A stretch of 64,000 nt of DNA from Datnioides undecimradiatus (lineage: Eukaryota > Chordata > Actinopteri > Lobotiformes > Datnioididae). The number at the start of each line of letters is the position of its first letter. Position 1 is the first letter of the stretch. The stretch is taken from contig WARS01000015.1 in assembly GCA_008933995.1 (NCBI GenBank), positions 15,384,957-15,448,956 on the forward strand, written 5' to 3'. The notes under the pieces were generated by a model, which worked only from the letters and a program-made list of their open reading frames with translations, did not search any database and was not told where the DNA came from. A program made the position numbers and the translations under genes. Shown piece after piece: positions 27,096 to 64,000 of the stretch.

Positions 27096-27492
27096 GTTTC
27101 GCTCGTTTCGCTGCCGGGACGTTAATGTGTCACATAAGCCGACTCCGGGGGAAGGAGGGAGGGAGAGGGAGAGAGAAGAGGGGATAAAATCCTGGGCTTT
27201 TTCAGATATAAAGTCCTGGATTTTGACCTGGTTTTGACTTCGGAGCTCGGTCTGTGAAGGTCAGCTTTCCTTAAAGTCAGCCAGTGCTGCCAAAGCGCCG
27301 CAACACAGCTCGACGAGATACTAACGACTCCACTGCGTGTGTTTGTTTATCACCGCAGTCCCAATCCCTGCTCCCCTCCTACCGCTGGCAAACTACATGG
27401 AGCGACCACGCCGGCGTCCGGTAGTGACTTTCAAAGTAAAAGCTTCGTTGATCTAACAGCTGTAGAGGCCTGGCAGATTAGCTGTGTATTTA
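27096..27492 (-). promoter_or_regulatory. cds1: cds1 5' UTR and proximal promoter region
   Basis: This is GC-richer sequence with CpG dinucleotides immediately upstream of the cds1 ATG at 27093-27095, ending at the transposon's TA duplication. It must contain the transcription start or lie next to it. No TATA box is evident, which suits a broad housekeeping promoter. The boundary is inferred from position only. Confidence 0.45.
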
Positions 27493-27520
27493 CACTACTC
27501 ACAATAAGTTAGGGATATTG
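27493..27520 (+). repeat. Left terminal inverted repeat of the Tc1-like element
   Basis: 28 bp, identical to the reverse complement of 28665-28692; preceded by TA. Confidence 0.97.
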
Positions 27521-28497
27521 TGAAAGACTCAGTGGATGTCATACATACGGTGTTTGTTTCACCTTTGGAGTCACATGGACTCACAATACAATTGTATTGG
27601 GGTGATAGACACAGAACTACTGGCAGAGTTCGTGACAGACCCAGGAGTGGAGCCCCACGAGTGACAGACCGCAACGATGACCAGTACCTAAGGACCTATG
27701 CACTCAGACATCGTTATGCAACTGCCACACAGCTGCAGGCCCGTTTACGAGATGTGAGGGGTACTAGGGTTTCCAGACAAACCATTCGCAACCGACTCCA
27801 CCGCTTTGGCTTGAATGACAGATGACAGGTGACTCCACTGACACCAAGACACCGCCGTGAACGTTTGCAGTGGGCACAAGACCATGTGACCTGGACAATG
27901 CAGCAGTGGTCTACCGTCCTGTTCACTGATGAGTGTCGGGTCACCTTGCACAGAAATGATGGTCGCCAGCGTTGCTGGAGAAGGTGAGGTGAGCGATACA
28001 CCGAGGTCAACATGGTCCCCAGGGTTCGCTTTGGTGGAGGAGGTGCAACAGTCTGGGCAGGCATCACCAGTCAGCGCAAAACAGATTTGGTTATTGTAGA
28101 TGACTCAGTCACTGCACGTTCTTACCTCAGAGACATCATAGAACCCATCATCATCCCCCAATTCCACCAGCACACCCCCAACTTTCTGTTCATGGTCGAT
28201 AATGCTCCACCACATCGTGCCAGAATTGTCACAGCTCGACTTCAGGAAGTCGGAGTGCCTCATATGGTATGGCCAGCAATGTGCCCTGACCTGAACCCCA
28301 TAGAGCACGTCTGGGACCAGCTGAAGCAGAGACTGGATGATCGTACCCCACCGCCACGTGACCTGGCAGAACTGCGTGTAGCACTTGTGGAAGAGTGGAA
28401 CGCATTGCCTCAGAACAACATCATGAGGCTAGTGAGGAGCATGAGACGTCGCTGCCAAGCTGTCATTGCAGCAAATGGTGGAAACACCTGCTACTGA
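27520..28497 (+). pseudogene. Broken Tc1-type transposase (DD34E), two in-frame stops
   Basis: One frame runs from about 27520 to TGA at 28495-28497, interrupted by TGA at 27823-27825 and 27985-27987. No frameshift is needed. The GRPR-like segment RPRSGAPRVT and a second helix-turn-helix (RVSRQTIRNRLHRFGL) are present, but the usual first helix-turn-helix and start methionine are not recognisable, so the N-terminus appears deleted or eroded. The catalytic triad is intact as codons: D at 27928 (FTDE), D at 28198 (VDNAPPH) and E at 28303 ([10 protein letters not shown]), with 34 residues between the last two. Both stops sit where CGA arginine codons are plausible, consistent with CpG decay. The protein cannot be made as it stands. 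Confidence 0.93.
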
Positions 28498-28664
28498 CAT
28501 TGTCGGGGGGGGGCTATCCTTGTTATTGTCTAAATATTTGGGGTAATAAATATTAAACTAATGAAAATGGTGTTTCTTCTCATTCATTATTAGTAATATC
28601 AAAGGGAACTTTTACTTATTTCATTAAAATTCAGACCAAATAGGAAAGGCACTCATGTAAATAA

Positions 28665-28692
28665 CAATATCCCTAACTTATTGTGAGTAGTG
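28665..28692 (-). repeat. Right terminal inverted repeat of the Tc1-like element
   Basis: 28 bp, exact complement of 27493-27520; followed by TA. Confidence 0.97.
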
Positions 28693-28694
28693 TA

Positions 28695-29834
28695 AGTGCA
28701 ATGTTGAGGCACTCATCCCTGAGTATTTTCCTTTTTTGCAGCCTTGTACTTCCAGTCCAATACAGCCAAGAGGCAAATATTGCACTGTTTTCTCGAGTGC
28801 ATACATTTCATAACTTATTAGTTACCAAATGTAATCAACAATAAATTATAATCGCTGATTATTCATTACAGATACATTTTATTTATCACTGACGGTTAAA
28901 CACAAGTTCCCCAGTGTTGTATAAAGTAATGCAGAATATACCATGACAGCATAAGAAGAACATTCATTTTTTTGTAACTTTATTATTTTAGTGTGTATAT
29001 AACTATCAAAACTGGACGCCTTCAGTCCAAACGTGAAAGGGAACTCTTTAATCAAAACAATTCATTGTCAGTTTATTCAATAAAATCAATTCAGTTTTTT
29101 TTAAAATACGGATTGGGCGGATTTATTTTGAAGTACAAGCTTCACAGTTTCCGGTTTTAGTCTGTGTTTCTTTGTGTAGCTTCACACAGGGCTGTCGGTG
29201 CTGCTGCGGTGGAGACAGCCTTTCTCTCTCTCCCTCTCTCTCTCTCCATTCAGTCTTTACTCGATTGTGCAGCTCTGCTCCATGCTGCGGTAAAGACAAC
29301 AACCAGTACGCACCAGACTCCCAACTCAGTCATTTTTAAAGGTCCAATATTGCAAATGTATGAAGCAACTCATTCACTAAACTGTCGTGATGCATTTAAG
29401 GGCTATACGCATCACTGAATTCCGTGTTTTATCCATTCACATTTCCCGGTGATATTCCCTAAACAAAACAAACCAGATTATAATATTTCTCAGGGTTGTG
29501 AGCTGTTCTTCAGATTCATAAAAGACATATATAATAATCTTTAATATACTGTACAAAATAAAATTTAAAAGAATAGAATAGAATAGGACATGTACTCTTT
29601 TGTAAATTCAAAGTGCACACAGAAACCTTAGACTTCAGTGAATATTTTGATAAACCCATCTCTCAAATTAGTAATGTTTCTTGTAAATGTATTTTTAAAA
29701 ACTGTAATTTAGTAATTAGTTATTTCAGAAATATATTTTACCTTCAAACTAACACAATCATCTAAATCTGGCCCATGACAAATAAAGAAACCTTGCCTCT
29801 ATCCCCCAAATCAACATGAAAGAGTCCAGCCTGG
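28695..29834. other. Intergenic stretch between the transposon and the wdfy3 3' end
   Basis: About 1.1 kb of AT-rich sequence with a CT tract near 29221-29248 and GAATA repeats near 29571-29586. No gene, RNA or transposon was recognised. Confidence 0.55.
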
Positions 29835-29856
29835 TTTTGGTGGTAAACAGCAATTA

Positions 29857-29862
29857 TTTATT
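29857..29862 (-). terminator. wdfy3: Poly(A) signal for wdfy3 (AATAAA on minus strand)
   Basis: TTTATT on the plus strand. It is the last strong hexamer before sequence without wdfy3-like features. Proximal sites are possible. Confidence 0.45.
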
Positions 29863-30215
29863 GAAATGAAATTAAAAAGAATAAGTACCAGATCTATTGC
29901 ATTATTGTTTTACATTTTGTTTCTGTAAGGGAGGGGGAGTTACTCTACTGTTTTTTCTCTTGTAGGATGTAGTGAACACAAATATACAAGGAACATTCAG
30001 CTATCACAGATTGCACACCAGATACTGTAGTAATGCAGTCTAATACAAGACCACCAAAATAATCCAGGATTTCTTTTTTTTCCTTCTTCTTCTCTCTTTA
30101 GTCTTTAATTTTCTTCCATAAAGAGTACAAAAGTCCGTCCAGAGTTGGGGACACGATCTCTGGTTCTGTACACAAACCTGTAGGTCGGGACAACTCATCA
30201 GACAATGCAGCCAAT

Positions 30216-30241
30216 AAAAAAAAAAAAAAAAAAAAAAAAAA
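30216..30241 (+). repeat. Poly(A) tract, 26 bases
   Basis: An uninterrupted A run, T in the wdfy3 3' UTR. It could be a worn retroposon tail, but no retroposon body is visible beside it. Confidence 0.9.
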
Positions 30242-33171
30242 GCCGAAACAAAAAAAACAATAATAAAATGCTGAGAACATGTACAGTGCACTGACACAGA
30301 AAGTCAGCTGTGTTAATAGACATGCAACAAGTAACAAAACTTGCTGAAATTGCAATAATCATTAAAAAAAAATCTAAAACCAGTTATAATTGCATAAATA
30401 CTTTGTACAGTTCATTTGTCCACTGTGAAATGCACCGTTCTGTTCAAATGACAACGTAAAACTGCATTCAATAAAAACCTGTGATTCCTCGCGACTTTTC
30501 TCTTTTTGTACACGTGAAGGTGCAAAGGAACTCTTGATTGATAGGAGCCGACTTGGCCTTTTCAGCTAGATGGTATGATTGCACGCTAAATTACAGTACG
30601 TAAATGCAGAATGATATAAGGACGTTAACAAGAGTGCATATTATAATTATTTGAGTAACATCAGGGAGCAGTGGAGTGAATATTAAAGTTTTTTTTCTGA
30701 AAAGTGTATTTTTTATTTTTTATTTTTTTTTACATGTTTGAGACTCTGTGAAGACTAGTGGGAAACCAGGAAAAAGAAAGCAGCACTTGAATGCACAGTT
30801 GTTGCCCACAGAACCACAAACTAAACATGATCACGTGAATGAGGAAGGGAGTCACGTGAAATGAAAAATGTACATAAAAACAAAAACGCTCTCTGTCATG
30901 ACTATGAAGTGCAGCAGCAGCAAAAAAAAAAGCATTTTGAGATGATAAATGACTAACTATATCCAAGACAAACTGTTCATTAAACAACAGCAAAACCCTC
31001 TGATGTCAACGCTGCAGCCTTGTACACGGGTCAATCCGTGCCAAAATGTTTGTTGTGTATTGTTTTTAGCTCTTAATGCTAAGTTTACACTGCAGCGGTG
31101 ACCCCTGGTGGCAGCTCTTTATTCTACATAAACAGTATGCTATGGGAATAACCTCAAACGTGCTTTTATGACATGATGACTGGGGTGACACAACAGCAGG
31201 GATAATGACCCAGCGAGCCTTAACATTGGGGAACTGTAAACAATGGCAGGTGTATAAAATCATATTTATGGCACAAGTTAAACCTTGTTGATTTATTCAG
31301 ATCATATTCTTGGAAATTTTTGACAAATTATCTACCTGAACCCATAATTTAATAATACAAAAAAACTATTTTAAATGACCATTAATGAATACAATAATAC
31401 ACCTTCAGCCAACAAAGTAAGATAACTCAAAAAGAACTTGCCCAATTCAATTTCTTTAAATTCTTCTGAAGTGGGAGTAATTTGACTTGAAACTACAGAT
31501 GTATTGAAATGGCTGCTGGGGATGCAAACCACCGATTCGCCTGATGAGGGCATGACGCACATAAAGGAGTGAAAACAGGTTACAACGCTAACGAAATATG
31601 AAACCATAATGAGGATTCAATGCAACGATGCTAAAACAAAATCTATGGACATTTTTCTTGCATTTGCTCCAAATCTAACAGAAAGACAGCAGTTCTTCTG
31701 TTTCAGGGAATCTCGTGATTACTTACATCTTTTCCAACGTCTAATGATTCCCCTCTATACAGAACGAACTCTAGAAAAGGTGCTTAGCTGCTGCTCCTGC
31801 AGTTTATCACTTCTATGAACGACTGAGGATAAAGTGTGTGGAGTGCAACATGTGCTGATGTGCTGTAATAATGCCACAGGGTCAGACTGAAGGTCTGCAA
31901 ATGACAAATTCAGATAGAAACCAACAAGAAAACAAAAACCACGATATAGAGTAAGTAGAGTCCCTTTGTTGTGTGCATTCAAAAAGCCGCACAGTAACTA
32001 AAAAAGGGACAAAGACATGATGGGACATAAATGTGGAGCAATATCACATGTGCATGATTTTTAACCTAATTCATATTTTTTCACAGATGATGAACCAATG
32101 ATATTTTCTGTCTAGATAAAAAAAAAAAAGGAAAAGATAGAAAATCTAAAAAAAAAAAAAAAAAGGAAGGACTGATATGGATCAAAAAGACAATAAAATC
32201 TGAAATGATAACATGTCCAGTCCTCAAAGAGCAGCAGCAACAACTACAATTCTCCTAATGGGAATTTATAGGACAAAACAGATGATAGGCTTAAAAAAAT
32301 TCATTATAAATGACGCATCAAAACGATTTGGCAGAAAAAAAAAAAAGACAATCCGATAACAAACCTCTCTGGTGCTGATGTCTTGACACTGTGGGCAACA
32401 CACACTCGCAAAATAAATCACATTTTTGTAAACAACAACAACAGTCGAAAAAAAAAATGATTAGGATATTAAAAAAAGAAAAGAAGTCATTTTGCATAAC
32501 TAGACCCACTAGTAAAGTCAACCCACAGACATTAACTATTGACATTCATATCCCTTCCTCCCCTCCGTGTTATTCCTCTGGACTCGCCGTGCCTCGTGAC
32601 GCAGACTACACACAATCGATTTTGTTTTTTGTTTTTTTTTTAAAGCCAGGAGTGGTTAGTCACAACGCTATGTTACAGGCAATTAGTTTGTTTTTTTTCT
32701 CATTGACCTTTTTTTTTTTGTTCTGTGTTTGTTCCTCTTAGAGTTAAAAAGGCCATGGTAAGTATTTACAATATAAACAAGTTTGTTATGTGTTGCGGTA
32801 GCGGGTGATTGATTCAAGCGTGCCGCATCAAAGGTGTTTTTTTTTTCCCTCCAGGTGTTGAGTGCAGGTGGTGAACGTTGTGATCAAGGGTTTTTTTTTT
32901 TCCTTTTAAACTTTTATTTTTGTTTTTCCGCCTCCTCCGCTGAGCTTTCCCGCTGTGGTGATGAAACAGCCGACGTCCCCTCCTGTTACAGCCCGTCAGT
33001 GTGTTACAGTACATGTGGTTAAGTGGACGTATGAGAGGGTGAAGGGGGGTTTCGGGGGACAAGTGGGAGGTGTTGGGGGCACAACAAGGCAGATGGAGGA
33101 ATGAACTGCTCCTCAAGTCGGAGTCCTCAGGAGGAGGTGTTTCTGTTGTCGGCAGCGGGCGAAGATGGAGC

Positions 33172-63770
<30,599 letters not shown>

Positions 63771-64000
63771 CTGCGGGGGACAAAAAGGACAGATTGATGA
63801 CAGTTATCTGAGGAAACAGCTGTCGGGCACATGTGTTGTTATTGTAAAAGAGATTTACTGCAAGGTTGGCTGAATAACTGCTTCAGCCTGGCTTAGCAAA
63901 ACATTAGCAAAACTCATCTGAAGGGACAAAGAACATTTTGGTAATGCAAACACAGGAGACTTAGGAGCTTTGTGTTATAATATGGAAATTTTAAGGACCT

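Larger units (their letters stand above)
27493..28692 (+). mobile_element. Tc1-like DNA transposon, 1200 bp, TA-flanked
   Basis: Terminal repeats CACTACTCACAATAAGTTAG (first 20 of 28) at 27493-27520 and their exact complement at 28665-28692 are flanked by TA at 27491-27492 and 28693-28694, the Tc1/mariner signature. Inside is a broken DD34E transposase on the plus strand. The element lies between the cds1 promoter and the wdfy3 3' end. Perfect terminal repeats with a broken gene suggest mobilisation in trans by a related source, or a fairly recent insertion that lost its gene afterwards. Confidence 0.96.
29835..33171 (-). other. wdfy3: wdfy3 3' UTR
   Basis: This is AT-rich sequence after the wdfy3 TGA, read on the minus strand. 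It has many long A/T homopolymer runs, including 26 A at 30216-30241 (U-tracts in the transcript). The likely distal poly(A) signal is at 29857-29862. The length, about 3.3 kb, is inferred from that signal. A long 3' UTR is usual for this gene, and no exon was seen within it. Confidence 0.6.

Overview
The window is vertebrate nuclear DNA, most likely from a ray-finned (teleost, probably percomorph) fish. It shows multi-exon genes with GT-AG introns, compact introns, many CA/GT microsatellites, a Tc1-type transposon and an inverted-repeat MITE of a kind common in teleosts. Coding matches were made against vertebrate proteins recalled from memory; no search was run.

Layout from left to right: (1) 63-735 (+) is the last coding exon of tmem175, a lysosomal/endosomal ion channel, followed by a 3' UTR of about 2 kb. 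(2) 2.88-27.1 kb (-) is a complete cds1 gene (phosphatidate cytidylyltransferase), 13 coding exons encoding 456 residues, with a 3' UTR of about 3.3 kb that carries a MITE. It is tail-to-tail with tmem175. (3) 27493-28692 is a decayed Tc1-like transposon with perfect 28-bp terminal repeats and a TA duplication, sitting about 0.4 kb upstream of the cds1 start codon. (4) 29.8-64 kb (-) is the 3' part of wdfy3 (ALFY): a 3' UTR of about 3.3 kb and 49 constitutive coding exons encoding about 2,450 C-terminal residues (ConA-like, ARM-like, PH-BEACH, WD40, LIR and FYVE). The 5' exons lie beyond the right edge.

Every internal exon junction was checked by hand for splice signals and reading phase. All fit one continuous frame in cds1 and in wdfy3. 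One wdfy3 intron uses a GC donor, and one extra 89-nt exon does not fit the main frame.

The genes are not one pathway, although two act on endolysosomal or autophagic membranes (tmem175, wdfy3) and cds1 makes CDP-diacylglycerol for phosphoinositide synthesis. wdfy3's FYVE finger binds a phosphoinositide. I found no new enzymatic or defence system. The most interesting items are the frame-shifting wdfy3 exon paired with a tandem splice acceptor, the transposon in the cds1 promoter region, a perfect intronic hairpin, a LINE reverse-transcriptase relic, and dinucleotide repeats placed next to splice sites.
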